A stretch of 8,514 nt of DNA from Clostridia bacterium (GTDB lineage: Bacteria > Bacillota > Clostridia > Saccharofermentanales > UBA5734): the NCBI GenBank assembly GCA_009929975.1, contig RZZF01000064.1, forward strand, positions 1 to 8,514, written 5' to 3'. A program made the translations under genes and the position numbers. Shown here piece by piece: positions 1 to 7,290 of this stretch (position 1 is its first letter; every line of letters begins with the position of its first letter). The notes beneath the pieces were generated by a model. It searched no databases, was not told the origin of the DNA, and saw nothing but the letters and a program-made list of their open reading frames with translations.

Positions 1-24
1 TTCATTATTGGGCAAATGCCCATA

Positions 25-56
25 ACAATCATGTTAACGTGTCATGCCGTGATTGT
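25..56. repeat. Imperfect inverted repeat downstream of the ftsH terminator
   Basis: ACAATCATG (25-33) pairs with CGTGATTGT (48-56) over 9 bp with one G·U and a 14-nt loop. A smaller hairpin, TGGGC-AAAT-GCCCA (9-22), lies beside it. Neither is followed by a T run, so these are not convincing terminators. They could belong to the leader or operator region of whatever lies to the left of the window. I see no gene in 1-114. Confidence 0.3.
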
Positions 57-57
57 C

Positions 58-89
58 AAAAAAAGCCGCCCCATAACTGGGGCGGCTTT
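58..89 (-). terminator. Intrinsic terminator after ftsH
   Basis: An 11-bp perfect stem (62-72 with 79-89) with a 6-nt loop (73-78) is followed, in minus-strand RNA, by a run of seven U (complement of 58-64). The core is AGCCGCCCC pairing with GGGGCGGCT. It begins 26 nt after the ftsH stop codon, so it closes the rplI-dnaB-tilS-hpt-ftsH unit. In the plus direction the stem is not followed by a T run, so it should work only for minus-strand transcription. Confidence 0.93.
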
Positions 90-114
90 GCAGCATCATA
101 AAATCCGGATCAGC

Positions 115-2097
115 TTATTCGCCGTTTTCAGAAACGGGCTCAGTCGTCTCTTCTTCTGCCAGCGCGGGATCGGTTATGCCGGGCTGATCCTGAACTTTCC
201 CGGCAGATTCATCAATCTGAGCGACCTCGGCAGCTGTCGGCTTGCTCACTTCGAATTCAGAATCTGTCCGCACATGATAGTGGGTAAAAATCCGCTCGAA
301 TTCCTCGCCGTCAATTTTCTCTTTCTCGAGCAGGGTTTCCGCCATCTCGCTCAGCAGCCGGGTGTTTTCGCGCAGAATTCGCAGCACCTCAGCATAGGCC
401 TGATCGATCAGTGATTTTACCTCTTCATCAATCATTCCAGCCAGTTTCTCGCTGTAATTCTGGACATGGCCATAATCTTTGCCCAGAAAGACTTCCTCAC
501 CATTGCCGAACACCATATTGCCGAGCCGCTCACTCATGCCATATTTCGTGATCATATCCCGGGCGATACTGTTGACACTCTGCAGATCGGATGAAGCTCC
601 CGTGCTGATCTCATCAAACGACAGTTCCTCGGCTGCACGTCCGCCCAGAGCGATCATGATCTGGCTGATCAGCTGGCGCCGTGTCGCGTAATACATGTCT
701 TCATGCGGCTTGTGCGCGGTATAGCCACCGGCCGCGCCGGATGGGATGATCGAGACGCGTTCGACCTTGTCCGTATCGGATACGGTCCGCAGGATAATCG
801 CGTGGCCCGCTTCATGAAAGGCGGTCAGGCGACGTTCCTTTTCGCTGATGATGCGGCTTTTCTTTTCCGGACCGATCATGATTTTGAACACAGCTTCAGA
901 TATATCATGATAGGAGATTGTATGAGCCCCTTTCCGTGCGGCAAGCAGCGCGGCCTCATTGAGAAGGTTTGCTAGATCAGCACCAGTGAATCCGGGCGTG
1001 ATCTTCGCGATTTCCCGCAGATCGATATCCTCATTCAACGGTTTGCCGCGGGCATGAACCTTGAGAATCATCTCACGTCCCTTGATATCGGGGCGCATGA
1101 CTGTGATGCGACGGTCAAAACGACCCGGACGAAGCAGAGCGGGGTCTAGAATATCCGGTCGGTTGGTCGCCGCCATAATGATGACACCTTCATTCGGTCC
1201 GAAACCATCCATCTCAACCAGCAGCTGGTTCAGGGTCTGTTCCCGTTCATCATGACCGCCGCCCAGGCCGGCACCACGATGACGGCCGACCGCGTCAATC
1301 TCGTCAATGAAAATAATACAGGGCGCGTTTTTCTTGGCGTTCTCAAACAGGTCGCGCACCCTGGACGCGCCGACACCGACAAACATCTCAACAAAGTCTG
1401 ATCCGCTGATTGAAAAGAACGGAACCCCCGCTTCACCGGCAACCGCCCGGGCCAGCAGCGTCTTGCCGGTACCGGGAGATCCCACCAGAAGAATGCCCTT
1501 GGGAATCCTCGCGCCGAGTTCGGCATATTTCTGCGGATTTTTCAGGAATCCGACAACTTCCTCGAGCTCCTCTTTCTCTTCATCTGCTCCGGCAACATCG
1601 CCGAAGGTTACTTTATTCTTTGTCGGGTCATGCAGCCTGGCACGGCTGCGGCCGAAACTCATCGCGTTCTTGCCTTCACCCGCCTGGCGGCTGTAGGTAA
1701 ACCAGATGAAGGCCCCCATCGCCAGAACCATGATGAGGATCAGGATGATATTAAGCCAGGCCGCGATATCAGTCGGCTCGCGATAATCATAGGCCTCAAT
1801 CTTGCCATCCTGCTGGGCTGTCTGCAGCACTGTATACAGCTGCTCCATCCACATGGGCGCAATCTGTTTGCTATAGGAAGCCGCGGCCTGCCCGGGCTGG
1901 CTCTTCAGCTGGATCTCAACGGTATAGCCGGAAACATTGACCGTTTCCACCCGCCCGCTTTCTATTTCACTGATCAAATCTGATATTGAAATCGGCTCGG
2001 GCTGATTCAGCCTGGACATGAAGAACGACAGCATGATGATAACGGCAAGAAGAATGACATAAAACGACATGCCGTTCATGGCTTTACGAGGTTTCAT
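115..2097 (-). CDS. ftsH: ATP-dependent zinc metalloprotease FtsH
   Basis: Membrane-anchored AAA+ protease that unfolds and degrades misfolded membrane proteins and selected cytosolic regulators, acting as a hexamer. The 660-aa protein shows, in order: TM helix 1 (about 11-28), an extracytoplasmic domain (about 30-108), TM helix 2 (about 112-134), and the AAA domain with Walker A GSPGTGKT (206-213), pore motif FVG (239-241), Walker B IIFIDEID (261-268) and the second region of homology with arginine fingers R326 and R329. The M41 peptidase domain follows, with HEAGH (428-432) and third zinc ligand D504. The Walker A has Ser where FtsH usually has Pro; this still fits the general P-loop pattern. 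An acidic, low-complexity tail (about 611-660) follows the peptidase. The ATG overlaps the hpt stop as ATGA, and the ribosome binding site GGGAGGAG lies inside the last hpt codons, so translation is probably coupled. All catalytic residues are present, so it should be active. Confidence 0.98.
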   Translation of the reverse strand: MKPRKAMNGMSFYVILLAVIIMLSFFMSRLNQPEPISISDLISEIESGRVETVNVSGYTVEIQLKSQPGQAAASYSKQIAPMWMEQLYTVLQTAQQDGKIEAYDYREPTDIAAWLNIILILIMVLAMGAFIWFTYSRQAGEGKNAMSFGRSRARLHDPTKNKVTFGDVAGADEEKEELEEVVGFLKNPQKYAELGARIPKGILLVGSPGTGKTLLARAVAGEAGVPFFSISGSDFVEMFVGVGASRVRDLFENAKKNAPCIIFIDEIDAVGRHRGAGLGGGHDEREQTLNQLLVEMDGFGPNEGVIIMAATNRPDILDPALLRPGRFDRRITVMRPDIKGREMILKVHARGKPLNEDIDLREIAKITPGFTGADLANLLNEAALLAARKGAHTISYHDISEAVFKIMIGPEKKSRIISEKERRLTAFHEAGHAIILRTVSDTDKVERVSIIPSGAAGGYTAHKPHEDMYYATRRQLISQIMIALGGRAAEELSFDEISTGASSDLQSVNSIARDMITKYGMSERLGNMVFGNGEEVFLGKDYGHVQNYSEKLAGMIDEEVKSLIDQAYAEVLRILRENTRLLSEMAETLLEKEKIDGEEFERIFTHYHVRTDSEFEVSKPTAAEVAQIDESAGKVQDQPGITDPALAEEETTEPVSENGE

Positions 2098-2639
2098 TGT
2101 TCTCCTCCCTGGTTGTCATCACCCAGAACACAGACATCCGGGAGATTTCGATAACGGCCGTCATAATCGAGGCCATATCCGACAATGAACTCATCACTGA
2201 TCTGCATACCGACATATTCAACCTGAATATCCACCTGGCGGCGTGCCGGTTTGTCAAAAGCCGTACATAACGCGATACTCGCCGGGTTTCGTGTGGCGAG
2301 CAGCTCACGCAGATGTTTCAGGGTCAGGCCGGAATCAACGATATCTTCAACCACGATGATGTGGCGTCCACTGATGTCGGCGTCGAGATCCTTATTGATC
2401 CGGACGACCCCGGATGAACGCGTCCCGCTGCCGTAGCTGGAAACAGACATGAAGTCGACACGAACCGTCACGGTCAGGTATCGGGCCAGATCCGCCATAA
2501 ACATGTACGCACCCTTGAGAACACCTATCAGTGTGACTTCCTTACCCGCATAATCCTGCGATATCTGGTGTCCAAGCCGCTGGCACATCTGATCGATTTC
2601 CCTGCGGTCGATCATGACGCCCTTTACATATTTAGCCAT
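2094..2639 (-). CDS. hpt: Hypoxanthine phosphoribosyltransferase
   Basis: Purine salvage enzyme of the cytosol that joins hypoxanthine (often also guanine) to PRPP, giving IMP or GMP. The 181-aa product has the usual family length. Visible motifs are the PPi-binding LKGAY (41-45), the flexible loop around [11 protein letters not shown] (67-77), the PRPP-binding signature [12 protein letters not shown] (96-107) with acidic pair E98-D99, and the base-contacting Lys in KPARR (130-134). The frame stays open upstream to 2810, but that stretch has no family similarity and overlaps tilS. The ATG at 2639 has AGGAGG 11 nt upstream, rather far but the only good site, and gives the expected N-terminus. 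It begins 58 bases after the tilS stop, a gap in which I see only a weak 5-bp hairpin (2665-2679) without a T run. It overlaps ftsH by 4 nt. The tilS-hpt-ftsH order is conserved in many Bacillota, including B. subtilis. Confidence 0.96.
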   Translation of the reverse strand: MAKYVKGVMIDRREIDQMCQRLGHQISQDYAGKEVTLIGVLKGAYMFMADLARYLTVTVRVDFMSVSSYGSGTRSSGVVRINKDLDADISGRHIIVVEDIVDSGLTLKHLRELLATRNPASIALCTAFDKPARRQVDIQVEYVGMQISDEFIVGYGLDYDGRYRNLPDVCVLGDDNQGGEQ

Positions 2640-2697
2640 GATGTCTGTTGCCTCCTCATATCTGCAGCGGCTGCCACTGACAGCTGCCTGTCTCGTT

Positions 2698-4143
2698 CTA
2701 CTCCCATATTCGAACCGGTCGTGCGGAAAGACAGACGGTCTTTTCATGTGATGACCCGCCCGGGACGGCGATGTAATCGCGCCCGGCACCGATTCCCGGT
2801 ATCCAGACAATGTCCGATCCGTCAGCCACCAGCGGCAGGCGGTCTCTCCATTCCACAGGAATCTTCAGCTCACTCATCAGCTTCTTCAATGAGCGGCCGC
2901 CCTGCCGTGACGGAAGATGAATCCTGTCACCCGCACGCCGTGTCCGCAACACACACTGCCTCAGCTGATCCAGCCGGAAGCATTCCATTGCGCTATTATA
3001 AACGATATCGCGGTCATTCTCAATCAAATGGGCTTCAATTCGGAAATTCAACACCGGAATTTCAGTCACTCCCGGTATGCGCAGAGGCAGTGGAGGGATA
3101 TCAACGGGGTCATCTTGCGGTGAATCGGACGCTCGTTTCAGGATGAGCCCGGCCGCGTTCAGATGGAGCTGCCAGCGATGCGGCAGGCAAAGATATTGTC
3201 CCGGTCTGGCATGATCAAGCCAGTCAAGGATCAATCCAAGATGGCGACGGGAAAGATCCGGTTCATGACAGGTGGATTCACGCCAGAAACGACGCAGGAC
3301 ATGACGTCTCAGAGCCGGATCGCTGCCGGCCAGACCGGCCGGGTCAAGATGATCCGCCCGAAGGCAGGCCTGATAAGCCTGTGATGTCAGTGTTTCTATC
3401 AATCTGAGATCATCCTGCAAAAGTTCAGCGGTTCCGGCAATCAGAGGCGCCGGATCATAACCGAGAAGTTCCTGCCACAGCGGCAGGAGGCGCAGGCGAA
3501 TCCGGTTGCGCGTCATCGTCGGTTCATAATTTGTCTGATCCTGCCGCCAGCTGATCTTCGCTTGAATCAGCCAGGACTCTATCCGGCTGCGGGAGCAGTC
3601 CAGCAGCGGACGGATAAAAACACCTTGCAGCGGACGCATCGCGGCCAGACCCGTCAAGCCGCTGCCACGTCCCAGATGCAGCAGAACCGTTTCAGCCTGA
3701 TCATCCTGATGATGGGCGAGCGCGATCCGGACTGACCGGTCAGGATCATCCGCGCGGAGTTGCTCGAGGCGCTTTTGGAACAATGTGTATCGGGCCTGTC
3801 GCCCAGCGTCCTCCAGCCCGGTACCGAGTTGTATCGCCAGGGCTCTGACATCGGCATGCTCGACACGGAAAGGAACTGACAGCCTCCGGCACCAGCCGCG
3901 GACAAAATCCGCGTCCGCATCAGCATCGGCACCACGCAGCCCATGGTGGACATGCATCACTTCAAGATCAAAGGACAGCCGCTCACGCAGATCGGCAAGA
4001 AGAATCAGCAGGGCCAGTGAATCGGCCCCTCCGGAACAGCCGAGGATCACATGGCTGCCTGCGGGGATCAGCTGTTCATCACAGATCGTGCCACAGACAT
4101 GTGATTTGAATTCATCGTCGGCAGGGTTTCGTGTATCAGCCAC
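2698..4143 (-). CDS. tilS: tRNA(Ile)-lysidine synthetase TilS
   Basis: Uses ATP and lysine to convert C34 of the tRNA-Ile(CAU) anticodon to lysidine, so that it reads AUA instead of AUG; an essential cytosolic enzyme. The 481-aa protein has the PP-loop SGGADS (37-42), the family motif HHGLRG (66-71), the DDQAETVLL segment (147-155), RPLLD (178-182) and the basic NRIRLRLLP stretch (213-221). The C-terminal TilS domain (about 400-455) contains RAGDRI and SLKKLMSELKIP. The reading frame is open upstream to 4422, but that part lies inside dnaB in another frame and is not TilS-like. I chose GTG at 4143: it starts one base after the dnaB TGA, has GGGAG six bases upstream, and leaves a normal family length. 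A short Ala-Asp repeat (about residues 72-79) follows HHGLRG in place of the usual mixed acidic stretch. Translation is probably coupled to dnaB. Confidence 0.95.
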   Translation of the reverse strand: MADTRNPADDEFKSHVCGTICDEQLIPAGSHVILGCSGGADSLALLILLADLRERLSFDLEVMHVHHGLRGADADADADFVRGWCRRLSVPFRVEHADVRALAIQLGTGLEDAGRQARYTLFQKRLEQLRADDPDRSVRIALAHHQDDQAETVLLHLGRGSGLTGLAAMRPLQGVFIRPLLDCSRSRIESWLIQAKISWRQDQTNYEPTMTRNRIRLRLLPLWQELLGYDPAPLIAGTAELLQDDLRLIETLTSQAYQACLRADHLDPAGLAGSDPALRRHVLRRFWRESTCHEPDLSRRHLGLILDWLDHARPGQYLCLPHRWQLHLNAAGLILKRASDSPQDDPVDIPPLPLRIPGVTEIPVLNFRIEAHLIENDRDIVYNSAMECFRLDQLRQCVLRTRRAGDRIHLPSRQGGRSLKKLMSELKIPVEWRDRLPLVADGSDIVWIPGIGAGRDYIAVPGGSSHEKTVCLSARPVRIWE

Positions 4144-4144
4144 A

Positions 4145-5539
4145 TCAAGCTCCCGGAGGCGGTTCACTCGGCAAACGGGCATCATCCTTATCAAAGAACA
4201 GGGTGTATTTCGGCCACCAGCCGAGTTCAATGCTGCCGGTACCACCCTGGCGGTTCTTGGCAATGATGATTTCAGCGTCTTCTGTGTCCATCGGCACATG
4301 ATCCTGCTGATAATATTGTTCTCTGAACAGGAAAATGACCACGTCGGCATCTTGCTCAATCGCGCCTGAATCACGCAGATCAGACAGCATCGGTTTTTTA
4401 TCGGAACGCTGTTCACAGGCACGGCTGAGCTGGGAAAGCGCGATCACCGGCACATTCAGTTCACGTGCCATGATTTTGAGCGAACGGGAAATCTCAGAAA
4501 TTTCCTGCTGCCGGCTTTCTGTCCTGCTCTGTCCGCTGCTGCTCATCAGCTGCAGATAATCGACGATCACAAGGCCCAATTTATTTTCCAGTTTGAGCTG
4601 GCGGCACTTTGACATCATTTCCATGACACCGGTACCCGACCGGTCATCGATATAGACCGGTGCCGCGTACAGAGGCGGCAGGGCACGGGCGATTTTATCC
4701 CAGTCGTCATGCCTCAGGTCCCCGGTATTCAGCTGAGTGGCATTAACGAGCGACTGAGCGCTGAGCATGCGCTGGCTGATTTCTTCTTTTGACATTTCCA
4801 GACTGAAGATGGCGGCCGGGACATTGTAGAGGGTTGCCGCTTTCTGGGCGATATTCAAGGCAAACGCGGACTTTCCCATGGCCGGCCGGGCTGCCACGAT
4901 GGTCAGGCCGCCCGGGCGCAGACCGCCGAGGACTTTGTCCAGACGATGAAATCCTGTCATGACGAACCGCTCACGTTTTTTGCCGCGGGCCAGGTCAGAC
5001 AATTCATTAACCGTCCGCCCCATGATGTCGCGCAGATGTTCAAAGCCTGTCGCGTCACGGTTCTCGCGGATCTCATAGATACGTTTGGCCGCGATATCCA
5101 GCAGAATGTCCGCCGCTTCCGAATCCTTATAGCACAGTCCGGTCACTTCTTCCATTGCCCCGATCAGTCGGCGCAGGATTGATTTCTGACGCACGAGATC
5201 CGCATAATGCGCGGCGCGCGAAACAAGCGGCACCTGGTCCGGCAGTGAACTGATATACGCGAGTCCGCCCACTTTATCCAACTGCTGGCGGCTCTCCAGA
5301 TAATCGGACACGGTTATGATATCGACCGGCTTGCTGTTCAGATACAGGTCACAGACGGCTTCATAGATCAGCCGATGATCCGGACGATAGAAATCCTCGG
5401 TTTTCAACTGGGCGGTAATCTCCGCCAGAGGCTTTTCACCGGAAAAGGTGCAGCCAAGCACCGATTGCTCAGCCTGCTGATTGTTCGGCAGAACACGGCC
5501 ATAGGAACGGGCCGGCTGGCCGCTGCTTGATTGATTCAT
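4145..5539 (-). CDS. dnaB: Replicative DNA helicase DnaB (DnaC of Bacillus)
   Basis: Hexameric 5'-3' helicase that unwinds DNA at the replication fork and recruits primase. The 464-aa protein has the N-terminal DnaB domain (about 18-120), a linker helix region (about 120-185) and the RecA-like C-terminal domain. Motifs: Walker A ARPAMGKS (217-224), SLEMS (246-250), Walker B VIVDYLQLM (324-332) with D327, the LSQLSR stretch (368-373), LSDLRDSGAIEQDAD (385-399), and FLFR with the likely arginine finger R406. No intein interrupts the P-loop or other motifs. The ATG has GGAGG five bases upstream and lies 14 bp after the rplI stop. The rplI-dnaB pair is widespread in Bacillota; a directly following tilS is less familiar to me. 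The gene lies in the unit driven from the promoter at 6031-6064. Confidence 0.98.
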   Translation of the reverse strand: MNQSSSGQPARSYGRVLPNNQQAEQSVLGCTFSGEKPLAEITAQLKTEDFYRPDHRLIYEAVCDLYLNSKPVDIITVSDYLESRQQLDKVGGLAYISSLPDQVPLVSRAAHYADLVRQKSILRRLIGAMEEVTGLCYKDSEAADILLDIAAKRIYEIRENRDATGFEHLRDIMGRTVNELSDLARGKKRERFVMTGFHRLDKVLGGLRPGGLTIVAARPAMGKSAFALNIAQKAATLYNVPAAIFSLEMSKEEISQRMLSAQSLVNATQLNTGDLRHDDWDKIARALPPLYAAPVYIDDRSGTGVMEMMSKCRQLKLENKLGLVIVDYLQLMSSSGQSRTESRQQEISEISRSLKIMARELNVPVIALSQLSRACEQRSDKKPMLSDLRDSGAIEQDADVVIFLFREQYYQQDHVPMDTEDAEIIIAKNRQGGTGSIELGWWPKYTLFFDKDDARLPSEPPPGA

Positions 5540-5553
5540 TCAGGCCTCCGTTT

Positions 5554-5997
5554 TCAGCGGGCTACCACCCTGATCTTCAAAGGAAAAATAACCTCTGCCT
5601 GCAGCCGGACATCGACCGTATAGTCACCGAGGCTCTTGATCGGCTGCTGAATCTGGATGCCGCGCTTGTCAACCGCATATCCGGCATCGGCCAGTGCCTG
5701 GGCGATATCCATCGCGGTTACCGCACCGTAAAGCCGGCCGCCTTCACCGCATTTGACCGGCAGATCAAACACTTTATCTTTCAGTGCTTCAGCTGTCGCC
5801 TGCGATGATTCAAGCGCACGCTGATTTTTCGCTGATTCAGCTTTCTTGCGCGTCTTGACAATATTCAGATTATCCGGTGTCGCCTCAAGCGCCAGACCGT
5901 TCTTCAAAAGAAAATTCCGGGCATATCCATCACTGACTTCAACAATATCATCAGGTCGACCAAGCTTCTTGACCTCTTTGATCAACACGACTTTCAT
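5554..5997 (-). CDS. rplI: 50S ribosomal protein L9
   Basis: Protein of the large subunit, bound near the base of the L1 stalk; it has two domains joined by a long helix. At 147 aa it is close to the usual 149. The N-terminal domain (1-52) has the typical [13 protein letters not shown] start and [14 protein letters not shown] (23-36), followed by the charged connecting helix (about 41-75) and the C-terminal domain with [11 protein letters not shown] (84-94). An ATG two codons upstream (6003) is also in frame, but it lies only 2 nt from the AGGAGG; the ATG at 5997 has 8 nt spacing and gives the family N-terminus, so I prefer it. First gene of the unit rplI-dnaB-tilS-hpt-ftsH, with a short leader of about 30 nt. 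Confidence 0.96.
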   Translation of the reverse strand: MKVVLIKEVKKLGRPDDIVEVSDGYARNFLLKNGLALEATPDNLNIVKTRKKAESAKNQRALESSQATAEALKDKVFDLPVKCGEGGRLYGAVTAMDIAQALADAGYAVDKRGIQIQQPIKSLGDYTVDVRLQAEVIFPLKIRVVAR

Positions 5998-6030
5998 CTG
6001 CATTACCTCCTACTGATATAACGTGGCCTT

Positions 6031-6064
6031 ATTGTATCATAAAACAGGCCGCGCCCATGGTCAC
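6031..6064 (-). promoter_or_regulatory. Promoter of the rplI-dnaB-tilS-hpt-ftsH unit
   Basis: Between the terminator after rpsR and rplI, the minus strand carries a -35-like GTGACC (6059-6064; 4 of 6 consensus) and, exactly 17 bp on, a -10 TATGAT (6036-6041; 5 of 6). An overlapping alternative -10, TACAAT (6031-6036), has the extended TGn in front but no good -35. Either predicts a transcription start near 6025-6030 and a leader of about 30 nt. It is the only plausible promoter I see before the five-gene unit. The start site is inferred. Confidence 0.6.
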
Positions 6065-6085
6065 GGACGATCGCCTGACCAGAAT

Positions 6086-6116
6086 AAAAAAGCGGCAGAC
6101 AACCAGGTCCGCCGCT
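6086..6116 (-). terminator. Intrinsic terminator after rpsR
   Basis: The stem pairs 6091-6096 (AGCGGC) with 6111-6116 (GCCGCT), is extended by GAC/GTC (6098-6100 with 6107-6109) past one A·C mismatch, and has a 6-nt loop. In minus-strand RNA it is followed by a run of six U (complement of 6086-6091). It lies 19 nt after the rpsR stop and separates the rpsF-ssb-rpsR operon from rplI, which has its own promoter. Partial read-through is possible because all genes are co-directional. Confidence 0.88.
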
Positions 6117-6135
6117 CTCAGTGTTCATCCTGTTA

Positions 6136-6396
6136 TTATTCGCCGGTATATGGCAGCAGAGCGACGTGACGTGCCCGCTTGATCGCGATCGTCAGTTCAC
6201 GCTGGTGATGCGCACAATTGCCGGACATCCGCTTGGGCAGGATTTTACCGCGCTCAGATACGAACTTGCGCAGCCGTCCCAGGTCTTTGTAATTTATATG
6301 CTCAACTTTATCGGCACAGAAATTGCAGACTTTCCTGCGCGATCTGCGCGGACGTCCTCTGCCTTCATAACGGCCGCCTCTTCTATCATCAGCCAT
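6136..6396 (-). CDS. rpsR: 30S ribosomal protein S18, zinc-ligand (C+) type
   Basis: Small-subunit protein that binds the central domain of 16S rRNA as a dimer with S6. The 86-aa product has a basic N-terminal tail (1-22), then KVCNFCADK with C24 and C27, the conserved HINYKD (33-38), [13 protein letters not shown] (44-56), GNCAHHQR with C61 and H63/H64, and the [13 protein letters not shown] end (71-83). The two Cys pairs plus His are the pattern of S18 forms that can bind zinc; B. subtilis S18 has lost most of these. The ATG has AAAGGAG about 9 nt upstream and follows ssb by 31 bases. It is the last gene of the rpsF-ssb-rpsR operon. Confidence 0.97.
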   Translation of the reverse strand: MADDRRGGRYEGRGRPRRSRRKVCNFCADKVEHINYKDLGRLRKFVSERGKILPKRMSGNCAHHQRELTIAIKRARHVALLPYTGE

Positions 6397-6427
6397 TTGA
6401 TTGTTCTCCTTTCTTCAGCCAGTACCT

Positions 6428-6868
6428 TTACAGATCGAAAGGCAGGGCTGTATCGTCATCGGGTCCGGGAAAGAACCCATCATCATTGTTTTTCTTGAGC
6501 GTATTATTCTGATTATCCTGGCCGGACGGTCCTTCATCATAGCCGCCGGAAGGTTTGGAATCAGCAAAATGCAGCTCATCCGCAACCACTTCCGTTGTAA
6601 TCCGCCGGTTGCCATCCGCGTCTTCCCAGTTTCGGACCTGAATGCTGCCGACGACGGCGACACGGGAGCCCTTATGTAAAAAACGGCTGGCAAATTCGGC
6701 TTGCTGGCGCCAGGCGACAATCGGAATGAAATCGGCCTGTCGTTCTCCGCTGGCATTTTTGAAACGGCGGTCAATCGCCAGTGTAAATGATGCCAGGGGA
6801 ACCTGATTTGCGGTTGTCCGCATTTCAGGATCACGAGTCAATCTGCCCATCAAAATTGCTTTGTTCAT
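6428..6868 (-). CDS. ssb: Single-stranded DNA-binding protein SSB
   Basis: Coats single-stranded DNA during replication, repair and recombination and recruits partners through its C-terminal tip. The 146-aa protein has the OB fold (about 1-104) beginning MNKAILMGRLTRDPE, with DNA-stacking aromatics W53 and probably W81, then a Gly/Asn/Asp-rich disordered linker (105-135) and an acidic tip PDDDTALPFDL. Unusually, two residues (Asp-Leu) follow the Pro-Phe that normally ends the protein; the stop codon TAA at 6428-6430 is clear. The frame is open upstream to 6928 within rpsF, but the ATG at 6868 gives the family start. Its ribosome binding site is weak (AAAGTGA), so the 19-nt distance from the rpsF stop suggests coupled translation. 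Confidence 0.97.
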   Translation of the reverse strand: MNKAILMGRLTRDPEMRTTANQVPLASFTLAIDRRFKNASGERQADFIPIVAWRQQAEFASRFLHKGSRVAVVGSIQVRNWEDADGNRRITTEVVADELHFADSKPSGGYDEGPSGQDNQNNTLKKNNDDGFFPGPDDDTALPFDL

Positions 6869-6887
6869 AATTTCACTTTCTGACTTT

Positions 6888-7175
6888 TCAGTCGTCAGTG
6901 CGGACAACCAGATAACGCATGACATCATCCATATTTTTCAGATTACGTTCGAGTTCTCTGGGAAATTCTGCGTCTGCACTGAAGTTGATCAGGCCATAAT
7001 AACCATCACGCTGGTCATTAATTTCATAAGCCAGTCTCTTTTTGCCCCACGCATCTACGGTTTCGATCGTCCCGGCCGCTTCAATCAGCGCTTGAATACG
7101 CTCAGCAAGTGCTGTCAGAGCTTCATCGCCGATGGACGGGTTGAGAATGTACATCAGTTCATATTTTCTAGTCAA
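6888..7175 (-). CDS. rpsF: 30S ribosomal protein S6
   Basis: Small-subunit protein that pairs with S18 and binds 16S rRNA. From the TTG at 7175 it is 95 aa, the same length as B. subtilis S6, with the typical N-terminus RKYELMYILNP, the AWGKKRLAYEI strand (about 42-52), DGYYGLINF (57-65) and the C-terminal LKNMDDVMRYLVV. A GTG three codons upstream (7184) is in frame but overlaps the ribosome binding site itself. The AGGAGGTG at 7189-7182, fully complementary to the 16S rRNA tail, lies 6 nt before the TTG, so TTG is the better start. First gene of rpsF-ssb-rpsR, with its own promoter and a structured leader. Confidence 0.95.
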   Translation of the reverse strand: MTRKYELMYILNPSIGDEALTALAERIQALIEAAGTIETVDAWGKKRLAYEINDQRDGYYGLINFSADAEFPRELERNLKNMDDVMRYLVVRTDD

Positions 7176-7255
7176 GTGTTTCACCTCCTCCTGGACTAAA
7201 CGGCTCTGCCAGTCCGGCAGAGCGAGGATATTGATCGTCTGCTGAAACAGCAGCG
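7176..7255 (-). promoter_or_regulatory. Structured 5' leader of rpsF, likely S6:S18 autoregulatory element
   Basis: In minus-strand RNA an 8-bp perfect hairpin, GCUCUGCC (7223-7216) with GGCAGAGC (7210-7203), has loop GGACU (7215-7211). The loop is fully complementary to AGUCC (7197-7193) a few bases downstream, so a pseudoknot is possible. UCCUC (7228-7224), just 5' of the hairpin, can pair with GAGGA (7190-7186) within the Shine-Dalgarno region, closing the structure and masking ribosome entry. A CCG triplet (7203-7201) lies at the 3' foot of the hairpin; a CCG resembling the S18 site in 16S rRNA is the known hallmark of the rpsF leader bound by S6:S18 in B. subtilis and E. coli. An additional 5' hairpin is CUGCUG-UUU-CAGCAG (7253-7239). 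The fold was drawn by hand. The family assignment rests on position, the CCG and the topology; the feedback role is known for the family, not shown here. Confidence 0.72.
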
Positions 7256-7261
7256 CAAATT

Positions 7262-7290
7262 AATATAACACGACCGGTTCAGCGCGTCAA
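7262..7290 (-). promoter_or_regulatory. Promoter of the rpsF-ssb-rpsR operon
   Basis: The minus strand has -35 TTGACG (7290-7285; 5 of 6) and -10 TATATT (7267-7262; 5 of 6) with exactly 17 bp between them, and TG one base before the -10 (extended -10). This is the strongest sigma-A-type promoter in the window and suits a ribosomal protein operon. It predicts a start near 7255 and a leader of about 80 nt that contains the folded element. Confidence 0.85.

Noticed and set aside
206..213. Protein coordinate note: Ser in the FtsH Walker A (GSPGTGKT) as a sign of inactivity
   Set aside because: These are residue numbers of FtsH (gene at 115-2097). The invariant Gly-Lys-Thr and all other catalytic residues are present, so the substitution fits an active P-loop.
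2640..2697. Hairpin between tilS and hpt as a terminator or attenuator
   Set aside because: The best stem (2665-2679) is 5 bp with one G·U and no U run follows, so I see no case for termination.
2640..2810. Upstream extension of the hpt frame by 57 codons
   Set aside because: It overlaps the tilS 3' end, shows no phosphoribosyltransferase features, and the ATG at 2639 gives the usual N-terminus.
2568..3146. Plus-strand open frame opposite hpt and tilS (192 codons)
   Set aside because: It crosses two real minus-strand genes and their intergenic gap and its translation resembles no family I recognise.
3785..4369. Plus-strand open frame opposite tilS and dnaB (194 codons)
   Set aside because: Ser/Arg-rich shadow translation across two genuine genes; no coherent domain.
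4144..4422. Upstream extension of the tilS frame by 93 codons
   Set aside because: It lies inside dnaB in another frame, is not TilS-like, and the GTG at 4143 has a well-placed binding site and gives normal family length.
5998..6003. Earlier in-frame ATG for rplI
   Set aside because: It is only 2 nt from the AGGAGG; the next ATG at 5997 has 8 nt spacing and the standard L9 N-terminus.
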